DNA of 7,761 nucleotides from Variovorax sp. (GTDB taxonomy: Bacteria; Pseudomonadota; Gammaproteobacteria; Burkholderiales; Burkholderiaceae_C). Positions 1-5,652 of the stretch are shown here, piece after piece. A model generated the notes under the pieces. It made no database searches. It was not told where the DNA came from and saw nothing but the letters and a program-made list of their open reading frames with translations. Location of the stretch: NCBI GenBank assembly GCA_028292835.1, contig JAQGLP010000545.1:1-7761 (forward strand). The letters run 5' to 3'. How positions within the stretch are numbered: position 1 is the first letter of the stretch; the number at the start of each line of letters is the position of its first letter. Both the position numbers and the translations under genes were made by a program.

Positions 1-197
1 TGCGACAGCCCGGCCAGCGCGCCCAGGCCGGCCGCCAGCATCGCCAGGCCGAGCGCGGCCTCGTCGATGCCGTAGCCGTGCCGGACCGTCGGGATGTGCA
101 CGCCCCAGGTCGCGAACACGAAGCCCGAGAAGAAGAACTGCGTGCGTACGGCCCAGCAGTTCCCGGCGATGGACCGGGTCCGGGGCAGGCCGCTCAT
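1..197 (-). CDS. MFS transporter, N-terminal part (cut by window edge)
   Basis: This is the first 65 codons of a membrane transporter of the major facilitator superfamily; the rest lies outside the window. After a short basic, cytoplasm-like N-terminus (residues 1-18, with R6, R8 and R18) comes a hydrophobic segment with FFFSGFVFATWGVHIP at residues 21-36. This resembles the first membrane helix of YbjJ-like MFS proteins. A short polar loop (RHGYGIDEAA, 39-48) and the start of a second Ala/Gly/Leu-rich helix (49-65) follow, the usual helix 1-loop-helix 2 opening of the fold. The ATG overlaps the stop codon of the upstream methyltransferase by four bases (ATGA), which fixes the start and suggests translational coupling. 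The substrate cannot be told from this fragment. The family call is fairly sure; the YbjJ subfamily is only a resemblance. Confidence 0.8.
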   Translation of the reverse strand, partial: MSGLPRTRSIAGNCWAVRTQFFFSGFVFATWGVHIPTVRHGYGIDEAALGLAMLAAGLGALAGLS

Positions 198-967
198 CGT
201 CCGATGGCGAAGACCGCCGGCGTATGCTTGTCCGGCGTGCGTTGCGCCACGAGGCCGCGCCACTGCCGGGCGCTGTCGCTGTGGGTGCAGGCGGTGGCGA
301 GCGTCAGCCCGGCGCTGACGGCGAGCCGGGTCGCCGGCTGCAGCGTCTGCACCAGGGCCTGCAGCAAGGCTGCATTGCGGTAGGGCGTTTCGATGAAGAG
401 CTGGGTTTGCCCGCTTCGCAGGGCCAGTGCCTCGAGTTCGCGGATGCGCTGGGTGCGCGCCGCGCCGTCCTGTGGCAGGTAGCCCACGAAGGCGAAGTTC
501 TGCCCGTTCAGGCCGCTGGCCGCCAGGGCGAGCAGGAGGGAGACCGGGCCGACCAGGGGCCGTACCGCCAGCCCCAGCTCGTGCGCGGCGCGCACCACCG
601 ACGAGCCCGGATCGGCCACCGCCGGCATGCCCGCCTCGCTCAGCAGGCCGATGTCGTGGCCGGCCAGTGCCGGGGCGAGCAGGGCGCGGGCATCGAACGA
701 AACGGCGTGGTCGCCCTTCTTGTGGACCTCGCGCGGCAGTTCCTGCAGTTGCTGCTGCAGCAGCGGCGCCGCCAGGGGGCAGTGCGCATCGATGCGCTTC
801 AGGTAGGCGCGCGCCGATCTGGCGTTCTCGCAAATCCAGTGAGTGAGGCGTGCGGCCGTCTCCAGCGTGCGGCGCGGCATCGCGTCGTCGAGCGGCGCCT
901 GCTCGGCGCAGCCGAAGTCCAGCGGCGCCGGCACCAGGTACAGCGCGCCCGGAGGAGGCGCGCTCAC
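194..967 (-). CDS. RsmI-like SAM-dependent methyltransferase (tetrapyrrole methylase fold)
   Basis: A 257-residue protein of the SAM-dependent tetrapyrrole-methylase superfamily, close to RsmI, which 2'-O-methylates C1402 of 16S rRNA. Visible family elements are the N-terminal strand ALYLVPAPLDFG (8-19), the glycine-rich LSEAGMPAVADPGSSVV (109-125), RPLVGPVSLLLALAASGL (136-153) followed by FAFVGYLP (158-165), and FIETPYRN (191-198). Classical RsmI usually carries a SDAGTP-xx-SDPG core and the N-terminal strand LYLVATPIGN. Here these read SEAGMPAVADPG and LYLVPAPLDFG, so this is a diverged paralogue and its RNA or other substrate is unknown. The start is the GTG at 967, which overlaps the maf stop (GTGA). 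It places the first strand eight residues from the N-terminus, as expected; longer starts would run deep into maf. The stop overlaps the next gene (ATGA). No gene symbol is given because equivalence to rsmI is doubtful. Confidence 0.85.
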   Translation of the reverse strand: MSAPPPGALYLVPAPLDFGCAEQAPLDDAMPRRTLETAARLTHWICENARSARAYLKRIDAHCPLAAPLLQQQLQELPREVHKKGDHAVSFDARALLAPALAGHDIGLLSEAGMPAVADPGSSVVRAAHELGLAVRPLVGPVSLLLALAASGLNGQNFAFVGYLPQDGAARTQRIRELEALALRSGQTQLFIETPYRNAALLQALVQTLQPATRLAVSAGLTLATACTHSDSARQWRGLVAQRTPDKHTPAVFAIGR

Positions 968-1545
968 AGCAGCTCCACGCCGGCCGCGCGCAGCATCCGG
1001 CAGGTGCGGATCAGCGGCAGGCCGACCAGCGCGGTCGGGTCGTCGCTGTCGATGGCGTCGAGCAGCGCAATGCCGAGTCCCTCGCTCTTGGCGCTGCCGG
1101 CGCAGTCGTAGGGCCTCTCGGCGCGCAGGTAGCGCTCGATCGCCGCGTCGGTGAGTTCCCGGAACACGACCCGCACCGGGGCCAGCTCGACCTGCTCGAA
1201 ACCCGTGGCGCCGCACACCACGGCGACCGCCGTCTGGAACACCAGCGTCTGGCCGCGCATGCGACGCAGCTGGGCGGTGGCGCGCGCATGGTCGCCGGGC
1301 TTGCCCAGCGGCTCGCCGGCCAGGTCGGCAACCTGGTCGGAACCGATGACGACCGCCTGCGGAAACCGCGCCGCGACGGCCCGCGCCTTGTCGAGGGCGA
1401 GGCGCAGCGCCAGCGCGCGGGGCGCCTCGCCGGGGTGCGGGCTTTCATCGACGTCGGGCGGCTGGACATCGAAATCGAGGTGCAGCCGGGCGAGCAGTTC
1501 GCGCCGGTAGCGCGAGGTCGAGGCGAGGATCAGCGGGCGTTTCAT
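964..1545 (-). CDS. yceF: Maf-family nucleotide pyrophosphatase, YceF type (7-methyl-GTP pyrophosphatase)
   Basis: A 193-residue Maf/Ham1-fold enzyme. The YceF branch hydrolyses non-canonical nucleoside triphosphates, preferring 7-methyl-GTP, to the monophosphate and pyrophosphate, and is thought to keep modified nucleotides out of RNA. Seen in the sequence: the N-terminal phosphate-binding motif LILASTSRYRRELL (5-18), PDVDESP (30-36), the catalytic-acid motif VIGSDQVADL (66-75, Asp70), and CAGSAKSEGLGIALLD (148-163) with the conserved Lys153 and Glu155, followed by DPTALVGLPL (169-178). GSDQV and CAGSxKSEG match E. coli YceF rather than the dTTP/UTP-specific YhdE branch, and the length is normal. 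It lies directly divergent from yceD, as in E. coli, which supports the call. It is the first gene of a minus-strand operon and its stop overlaps the methyltransferase start. No Shine-Dalgarno sequence is visible before the ATG. Confidence 0.93.
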   Translation of the reverse strand: MKRPLILASTSRYRRELLARLHLDFDVQPPDVDESPHPGEAPRALALRLALDKARAVAARFPQAVVIGSDQVADLAGEPLGKPGDHARATAQLRRMRGQTLVFQTAVAVVCGATGFEQVELAPVRVVFRELTDAAIERYLRAERPYDCAGSAKSEGLGIALLDAIDSDDPTALVGLPLIRTCRMLRAAGVELL

Positions 1546-1582
1546 GGGCCGACATTGTGCGTGACGGGTTTAGACTGCCGGC
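1546..1582. promoter_or_regulatory. Divergent maf/yceD promoter region, possibly leaderless both ways
   Basis: This 37-bp gap is the only intergenic DNA between two divergent operons. On the plus strand TAGACT (1571-1576) ends six bases before the yceD ATG, so a start at the usual distance would fall on or next to the A of the ATG. On the minus strand CACAAT (reverse complement of 1554-1559) ends eight bases before the maf ATG. Neither gene has a purine-rich ribosome site in this gap. No convincing -35 box accompanies either hexamer, and any -35 would have to lie in or near the opposite gene. The assignment is an inference from spacing. Confidence 0.4.
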
Positions 1583-2131
1583 ATGAAAAGAGACTTCGTT
1601 CCCGAGCGGCTCGACGTGGCCGCGTTCGCCGAGGCGGCCACGCCGCTGGAGGGGCGCGACCCGCTGCAGAGCTATTCCCGGCTGGCCGCCGAAGCCAGCC
1701 AGCCGGCCGAAAACACCGTGGTGCAGTGGGAAGCCCTGGGCGCCGAGCGCGGCGACGCCGGAGACCGCGCCGCGCCCTGGCTGCACCTGCGGGCCGAGGC
1801 AACGCTGCCGTTGACCTGCCAGCGCTGTCTCGGACCGGTCGACACGGCACTGAAGGTCGATCGCTGGTTCCGTTTCGCCGCCGACGAGGCGACCGCCGCG
1901 CTCGAGGATGAGGACGCGGACGAAGACGTGCTGGCCCTGAGCCGAGAATTCAACTTGCGCGCGCTGGTGGAGGACGAGCTGTTGATGGAAATCCCTATCG
2001 CCCCCACCCACGACGTGTGCCCGCAGCCGGTTCGGCTGTCGGTGGCGGACGAAGATTTCGAGGCCCCGGGCGGCGTGCGTCCCAATCCGTTCGCCGTGCT
2101 GGACGGCCTGCGCACCAAGAAGCCGGATTGA
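1583..2131 (+). CDS. yceD: YceD/DUF177 family protein (23S rRNA accumulation protein)
   Basis: A 182-residue protein of the DUF177 family. In E. coli YceD is needed for normal 23S rRNA levels, and plant homologues act in chloroplast 23S rRNA processing; the biochemical mechanism is unclear. The family signature is present: LTCQRCLGPV (77-86) with the Cys79-x2-Cys82 pair, an acidic stretch (roughly 101-116, rich in Asp and Glu), then LVEDELLMEIPIAPTHDVCP (128-147) with His143 and Cys146. The two Cys pairs/His could form a metal site; this is inference. The C-terminal NPFAVLDGL (168-176) is also typical of the family. The position immediately upstream of rpmF is the conserved arrangement across proteobacteria. 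The ATG lies just after a -10-like hexamer and has no Shine-Dalgarno sequence, so translation may start on a leaderless message. Confidence 0.92.
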   Translation: MKRDFVPERLDVAAFAEAATPLEGRDPLQSYSRLAAEASQPAENTVVQWEALGAERGDAGDRAAPWLHLRAEATLPLTCQRCLGPVDTALKVDRWFRFAADEATAALEDEDADEDVLALSREFNLRALVEDELLMEIPIAPTHDVCPQPVRLSVADEDFEAPGGVRPNPFAVLDGLRTKKPD

Positions 2132-2138
2132 CGCCACT

Positions 2139-2174
2139 AGGCAGGCGCGGCGGTGCTCGGCTATAATCATGGGC
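2139..2174 (+). promoter_or_regulatory. Predicted sigma-70 promoter for rpmF
   Basis: A perfect TATAAT occupies 2162-2167, shortly after the yceD stop. The expected start is near 2174, giving a leader of about 93 nt before the rpmF ATG. The hexamer at the ideal -35 position (2139-2144, AGGCAG) is poor. TTGACG at 2128-2133 is a better match but lies 28 bp from the -10, too far for a normal promoter. Strong TATAAT boxes with weak -35 elements are compatible with promoters of high-G+C betaproteobacteria. It would let rpmF be expressed independently of yceD. Confidence 0.55.
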
Positions 2175-2208
2175 TTCGCGCGCCGGTCGTCTGCATTCAA
2201 AGCAGCCA

Positions 2209-2229
2209 GGACCACCGGGTTGCCGGTCC
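2209..2229 (+). other. Small GC-rich hairpin in the rpmF leader
   Basis: ACCGG (2214-2218) can pair with CCGGT (2223-2227) across the tetraloop GTTG. A competing pairing joins GGACC (2209-2213) with GGTCC (2225-2229). The element lies about 35 nt downstream of the predicted transcription start and about 40 nt before the rpmF ATG. Such short hairpins arise readily in G+C-rich DNA, so a regulatory role is only a possibility. Confidence 0.25.
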
Positions 2230-2266
2230 GCATCTCCACCCACCTCATTCAAGTCCAGGAGCCATC

Positions 2267-2449
2267 ATGGCCGTCCAGCAAAACAAGAAGTCGCCTTCCA
2301 AGCGCGGCATGCACCGTTCCCACAACGCGCTGGGCGTGCCCGGCATCGCCGTGGAGCCGACCACCGGCGAAACTCACCTGCGTCATCACATCAGCCCCAA
2401 CGGTTTCTACCGCGGTCGCCAGGTTCTCAAGAACAAAGCCGAAGCCTGA
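2267..2449 (+). CDS. rpmF: Large ribosomal subunit protein bL32
   Basis: A 60-residue basic protein, the size of bacterial L32, a late-assembling component of the 50S subunit near the peptidyl-transferase region. The N-terminal MAVQQNKKSPSKRGMHRSH (1-19) and the central GETHLRHHISPNGFYRGRQV (34-53) are diagnostic and match E. coli L32 closely. There are no cysteines, so this is the zinc-independent form without the Cys-ribbon found in some bacteria. The ATG is preceded by AGGAG (2257-2261) at five bases, a strong ribosome site as expected for a highly translated gene. A TATAAT box upstream and an intrinsic terminator just downstream suggest that much rpmF mRNA may be made as a short single-gene transcript. 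The frame is open upstream to a GTG at 2153, but homology and the ribosome site fix the start. Confidence 0.97.
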   Translation: MAVQQNKKSPSKRGMHRSHNALGVPGIAVEPTTGETHLRHHISPNGFYRGRQVLKNKAEA

Positions 2450-2466
2450 TCGACATCCGGTTGGCC

Positions 2467-2515
2467 AAGGCCCGGGCCCGAAGCTACCTCGACTGTAGCC
2501 TCGGGCCTTTGTTTT
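2467..2515 (+). terminator. Intrinsic terminator between rpmF and plsX
   Basis: GGCCCGAAGCTAC (2475-2487) pairs with GTAGCCTCGGGCC (2495-2507): 12 of 13 positions pair, with a single A/C mismatch, around the 7-base loop CTCGACT. It is followed at once by TTTGTTTT (2508-2515). This is a textbook Rho-independent terminator for rpmF transcripts. A second register is possible, in which AAGGCCCG (2467-2474) pairs with CGGGCCTT (2502-2509). The U-tract ends one base before the plsX ATG, so the 3' arm occupies the place where a plsX ribosome site would be. It may act as a partial terminator that sets the ratio of L32 to lipid-gene mRNA, since no clear plsX promoter is seen downstream of it. Confidence 0.8.
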
Positions 2516-2516
2516 G

Positions 2517-3602
2517 ATGTCCGCTCCCGCTGAATCCACTCCATCGCCCGCGATCACGCTTGCCGTGGATTGCATGGGCGGTGACCATGGTCCGGCCGCC
2601 ACGCTGGCTGCCTGCCGGGCGTTTCTCGAACGGCACCCCGAGGCGTCGCTGCTGCTGGTGGGCGCCCCGGCGGCGCTGAGCGGCTTCTCCCATGCGCGAG
2701 CCCGGCTCATCCCTGCCAGCGAGGTCGTCGCGATGGACGACCCGATCGAGGTCGCGCTGCGCCGGAAGAAAGACTCGTCCATGCGGGTTGCCATCCAGCA
2801 GGTCAAGGACGGCGCAGCCAGCGCGGCGGTGTCGGCGGGCAATACCGGCGCCCTGATGGCGATCGCGCGCTACCTGCTCAAGACCCTGGACGGCATCGAC
2901 CGGCCGGCCATCGCCCCGCAACTGCCCAATGCGCGCGGCGGCGCCACCACGGTGCTCGACCTCGGCGCCAATGTCGACTGCGATGCCGAGGACCTGCTGC
3001 AGTTCGCCGTGCTGGGCTCTGCCCTGGTGTCGGCGCTGACGGGCAACGAGTCGCCCACGGTCGGCCTGCTCAACATCGGGGAAGAAGCGATCAAGGGCAG
3101 CGAAACCATCAAGCAGGCTGGCCAGCTGTTGCGCGCGGCCGCCGCCTCGCAGGATCTCAATTTCTACGGCAACGTCGAAGGCAACGACATCTTCAAGGGC
3201 ACGACCGACATCGTGGTGTGCGACGGCTTCGTCGGCAACGTGGCGCTCAAGGCCAGCGAGGGCGTGGCGGCCATGATCGTCGAGTTCCTGCGGGCCGAGT
3301 ATTCGCGCGGCGTGATGGGCAAGGTGGCGGCGGTTGTCTCGTATCCGGTCCTGAAGGCGCTCAAGGTGCGGCTCGACCATCGCCGCTACAACGGGGCCGC
3401 GCTGCTGGGGCTGCGCGGCCTGGTGTTCAAGAGCCACGGCTCGGCCGATGCGATGGCGTTTGGTCACGCGCTCGACCGCGCTTATGATGCCGCTCGCAAC
3501 AATTTGATTGAGCGCGTGCAGGCCCGCATCGCGCGCGCCGCGCCGCTGCTGGCGCGGCGCGAAGCGGTGCCGCCCGCCGAGACTCCGGCACTCCACGTCT
3601 GA
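2517..3602 (+). CDS. plsX: Phosphate acyltransferase PlsX
   Basis: A 361-residue enzyme that converts acyl-ACP plus phosphate to acyl-phosphate, the acyl donor for PlsY in phosphatidic acid synthesis. It is a soluble protein that associates peripherally with the membrane. Family motifs in order: ITLAVDCMGGDHGP (13-26), AAVSAGNTGALM (103-114), TTVLDLGANVDC (144-155), VGLLNIGEEAIKGSE (182-196), NFYGNVEGNDIF (215-226), DIVVCDGFVGNVALK (231-245), and GAALLGLRGLVFKSHGSAD (293-311). Length is within the usual range, with a short Ala/Pro/Arg-rich tail. ATG 2517 is preferred over TTG 2514, one codon upstream. No Shine-Dalgarno sequence is visible because the preceding bases are the terminator stem and U-tract, so initiation looks weak or structure-dependent. 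The stop TGA shares its A with the fabH ATG, implying coupling. Confidence 0.95.
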   Translation: MSAPAESTPSPAITLAVDCMGGDHGPAATLAACRAFLERHPEASLLLVGAPAALSGFSHARARLIPASEVVAMDDPIEVALRRKKDSSMRVAIQQVKDGAASAAVSAGNTGALMAIARYLLKTLDGIDRPAIAPQLPNARGGATTVLDLGANVDCDAEDLLQFAVLGSALVSALTGNESPTVGLLNIGEEAIKGSETIKQAGQLLRAAAASQDLNFYGNVEGNDIFKGTTDIVVCDGFVGNVALKASEGVAAMIVEFLRAEYSRGVMGKVAAVVSYPVLKALKVRLDHRRYNGAALLGLRGLVFKSHGSADAMAFGHALDRAYDAARNNLIERVQARIARAAPLLARREAVPPAETPALHV

Positions 3603-4579
3603 TGACCTCCTTTTCACGCATCACCGGCACCGGCAGTTATCTGCCGCCGCGCCGGGTGACCAACGACGATCTGGCCCGTGAGCTCGCCGCGCGCGGCGTC
3701 GAAACCTCCGACCAGTGGATCGTCGAGCGCACCGGCATCCGGGCGCGCCACTTCGCGGCGCCGGACGTGACCAGCAGCGATCTGGCGCTGGAAGCTTGCC
3801 GCCACGCGCTCGAAGCCGCCGGGCGCCGCGCCGACGAGGTCGATCTCATCATCGTCGCGACCTCGACGCCCGACATGGTGTTCCCGTCGTCGGCGGCCAT
3901 CCTCCAGCGCAAGCTCGGGGTGGCCGGCTGTCCGGCCTTCGACGTGCAGGCGGTGTGCAGCGGCTTTGTCTACGCGCTGACCGTCGCCGACGCCCTGATC
4001 CGCACCGGCACCGCGCGCTGCGCGCTGGTGGTGGGCGCCGAGGTGTTCTCGCGCATCCTCGATTTCAACGACCGCACCACCTGCGTGCTGTTCGGCGACG
4101 GCGCGGGCGCCGTCGTGCTCGAGGCCAGCGAGACGCCGGGCATCCTGGCGAGCGACCTGCACGCCGACGGCAAGCACGCGGGCATCCTGTGCGTGCCGGG
4201 CCAAGTGTCGGGTGGCGCCATCCTTGGCACGCCGCTGCTGCACATGGACGGCCAGGCGGTCTTCAAGCTGGCAGTCCGGGTCCTCGAGGAATCGGCGCGC
4301 GCCACGCTCGCCAAGGCCGGCAAGACCGAGGCCGACCTCGACTGGCTGATCCCGCACCAAGCCAACATCCGCATCATGGAAGGCACGGCCCGCAAGCTGA
4401 AGATGTCGCGCGAGAAGCTGATCGTCACGGTCGACGAGCACGGCAACACCTCGGCCGCGTCGATTCCGCTGGCGCTCGACTTCGCGGTGCGCCAGGGCAA
4501 GATCCAAAAGGGCGACACCCTCATGCTCGAAGGCGTCGGAGGCGGCTTCACATGGGGCGCGGTGCTATTGAATTTGTAG
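3602..4579 (+). CDS. fabH: 3-oxoacyl-ACP synthase III (FabH)
   Basis: A 325-residue condensing enzyme that starts fatty acid synthesis by joining an acyl-CoA primer, typically acetyl-CoA, to malonyl-ACP, giving a 3-ketoacyl-ACP and CO2. The thiolase-fold catalytic triad is intact: Cys119 in DVQAVCSGF (114-122), His252 in LIPHQANIRI (249-258) and Asn282 in EHGNTSAASIPL (279-290). Other family marks are WIVERTGIRARHF (39-51), ATSTPDMVFPSSA (86-98), LFGDGAGAVVLE (163-174) and the C-terminal GVGGGFTWGAVLL (311-323). The start codon overlaps the plsX stop by one base (TGATG) without a clear ribosome site, so it is probably translated by reinitiation from plsX. The last codons and the TAG stop fall inside a possible degenerate intergenic repeat (see 4564-4626), which may have replaced the original C-terminal end; the catalytic core is unaffected. 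Confidence 0.97.
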   Translation: MTSFSRITGTGSYLPPRRVTNDDLARELAARGVETSDQWIVERTGIRARHFAAPDVTSSDLALEACRHALEAAGRRADEVDLIIVATSTPDMVFPSSAAILQRKLGVAGCPAFDVQAVCSGFVYALTVADALIRTGTARCALVVGAEVFSRILDFNDRTTCVLFGDGAGAVVLEASETPGILASDLHADGKHAGILCVPGQVSGGAILGTPLLHMDGQAVFKLAVRVLEESARATLAKAGKTEADLDWLIPHQANIRIMEGTARKLKMSREKLIVTVDEHGNTSAASIPLALDFAVRQGKIQKGDTLMLEGVGGGFTWGAVLLNL

Positions 4580-4626
4580 CGCGTAGCGTACTGTCCAAGT
4601 GCTCTGCGGCTCGATCTGGCTTCTGA
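4564..4626 (+). repeat. Possible degenerate Comamonadaceae intergenic repeat overlapping the fabH end
   Basis: Within this stretch GCTA (4564-4567) and TAGC (4577-4580) flank TTGAATTTG. An imperfect hairpin follows: AGC (4585-4587) and ACT (4590-4592) pair with AGT (4598-4600) and GCT (4601-4603) around the loop GTCCA, with a 2-base GT bulge. The stretch ends with GGCTTCTGA (4618-4626). The layout, an A/T-rich core between GCTA and TAGC, then an AGCGCTT-like stem-loop, then a GGCTT end, resembles from memory a short repeat scattered between genes in Acidovorax/Polaromonas-type genomes. It is more A/T-rich at its left end than the neighbouring genes. Only one copy is in the window, so its repeat nature cannot be shown here. 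Confidence 0.4.
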
Positions 4627-4630
4627 AACA

Positions 4631-5611
4631 ATGAAATCATTCGCGTTCGTCTTTCCGGGCCAGGGCTCGCAGTCGGTCGGCATGCTCGACGCCTGGGGCG
4701 ACCATCCGGCCGTCACCGAAACCCTGAAGGAGGCTTCCGACGCGCTCGGCGAGGACGTCGGCCGGCTGATCCGCGAGGGCCCGAAGGAGGCGCTCGCGCT
4801 GACCACCAACACGCAGCCCGTGATGCTGGTGGCCGGCATTGCCGCGTGGCGTGCCTGGCTGGCCGAAGGCGGCGCCCGGCCGGCGGTCGTTGCCGGCCAT
4901 TCGCTCGGCGAGTATTCCGCGCTGGTGGCGGCGGACGTGCTGACGCTGGCGCAGGCCGCGCCGCTGGTGCGCTTGCGGGCCGATGCCATGCAGCGCGCCG
5001 TGCCGGTGGGCGCCGGTGCCATGGCCGCGATCCTCGGCATGGAGGCCTCGAAGGTGGTGGCAGGCTGCGCCGAGGTGACGGGCTCGTTCGGCCCGGACAG
5101 CGGCGAGGTGGTGGAGGCCGTCAATTTCAACGATCCGATGCAGACCGTGATCGCCGGCAGCAAGGCGGCGGTCGAGAAGGCCTGCGAGGCGCTCAAGGCC
5201 AGCGGCGCCAAGCGGGCGCTGCCGCTGCCGGTGTCGGCGCCCTTCCATTCGAGCCTGATGCGTCCCGCGGCCGAGGCACTGCGCGACAGGCTGGCGTCGT
5301 TGAGCCTGGCCGCGCCGCGGATTCCGGTGCTCAACAATGTCGACGTGGCGATCGAAACCGAGGCGGACCGCATTCGTGACGCGCTGGTACGCCAGGCGGC
5401 AGGCCCGGTGCGCTGGGTCGAAAGCGTGCAGGCCCTGGCGGCTTTCGGGCAGGCGGCTCCCGGGGAGGTCCCTGGCGTCGAGGCGATCATCGAGTGCGGA
5501 CCCGGCAAGGTTCTGGCGGGCATGGCCAAGCGCATCGCGCCCGCGCTGCTGGCCGCCTCCGTGTCCGATCCGGCCAGCCTAGCCGACGTGCGCCGGCAAC
5601 TGGCGGCCTGA
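4631..5611 (+). CDS. fabD: Malonyl-CoA:ACP transacylase (FabD)
   Basis: A 326-residue enzyme that moves malonate from CoA to ACP, supplying the two-carbon donor for every FabH and FabF condensation. Visible motifs: the N-terminal FAFVFPGQGSQSVGM (4-18), TTNTQPVML (58-66), the nucleophile elbow VAGHSLGEYSALVA (87-100) with catalytic Ser91, VRLRADAMQRAVP (113-125) with the malonate-binding Arg116, NFNDPMQTVIAG (165-176), and SAPFHSSLM (202-210) with catalytic His206. ALVRQAAGPVRW (251-262) holds the conserved Gln255, and IIECGPGKVLAGM lies near the C-terminus. A loop around residues 150-162 (GSFGPDSGEV) is longer than in E. coli FabD, which accounts for part of the modest extra length. The gene starts 51 bp after fabH with no clear Shine-Dalgarno sequence; the ATG agrees with the family's N-terminus. 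Confidence 0.97.
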   Translation: MKSFAFVFPGQGSQSVGMLDAWGDHPAVTETLKEASDALGEDVGRLIREGPKEALALTTNTQPVMLVAGIAAWRAWLAEGGARPAVVAGHSLGEYSALVAADVLTLAQAAPLVRLRADAMQRAVPVGAGAMAAILGMEASKVVAGCAEVTGSFGPDSGEVVEAVNFNDPMQTVIAGSKAAVEKACEALKASGAKRALPLPVSAPFHSSLMRPAAEALRDRLASLSLAAPRIPVLNNVDVAIETEADRIRDALVRQAAGPVRWVESVQALAAFGQAAPGEVPGVEAIIECGPGKVLAGMAKRIAPALLAASVSDPASLADVRRQLAA

Positions 5612-5652
5612 AGGCGCCGGACCGCTACCTTTTCCATCCATTGAGCACAGAC

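Noticed and set aside
850..1911. Plus-strand open frame crossing maf, the divergent gap and the start of yceD
   Set aside because: It runs through two real genes and a promoter gap and has no coherent protein features.
2128..2133. TTGACG as a -35 box for the rpmF promoter
   Set aside because: It lies 28 bp from the TATAAT, far beyond the 16-18 bp normally used, and it overlaps the yceD stop.
2153..2266. Extended rpmF starting at GTG 2153
   Set aside because: The extra 38 residues have no L32 homology, and the strong AGGAG ribosome site sits at the standard ATG 2267.
2484..3617. Minus-strand open frame opposite plsX
   Set aside because: No domain signature and extreme Arg/Ala composition; plsX on the plus strand has all its family motifs.
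4568..4594. Possible promoter TTGAAT-TACTGT ahead of fabD
   Set aside because: Spacing of about 15 bp and a poor -10; the A/T bases are better explained as the fabH end and the possible repeat.
3970..5637. Long open frame of 555 codons on the minus strand opposite fabH and fabD
   Set aside because: Its product is Ser/Ala/Arg-rich low-complexity sequence with no family motif, and it lies antisense to two clearly intact fab genes. High G+C content makes such long antisense frames common.
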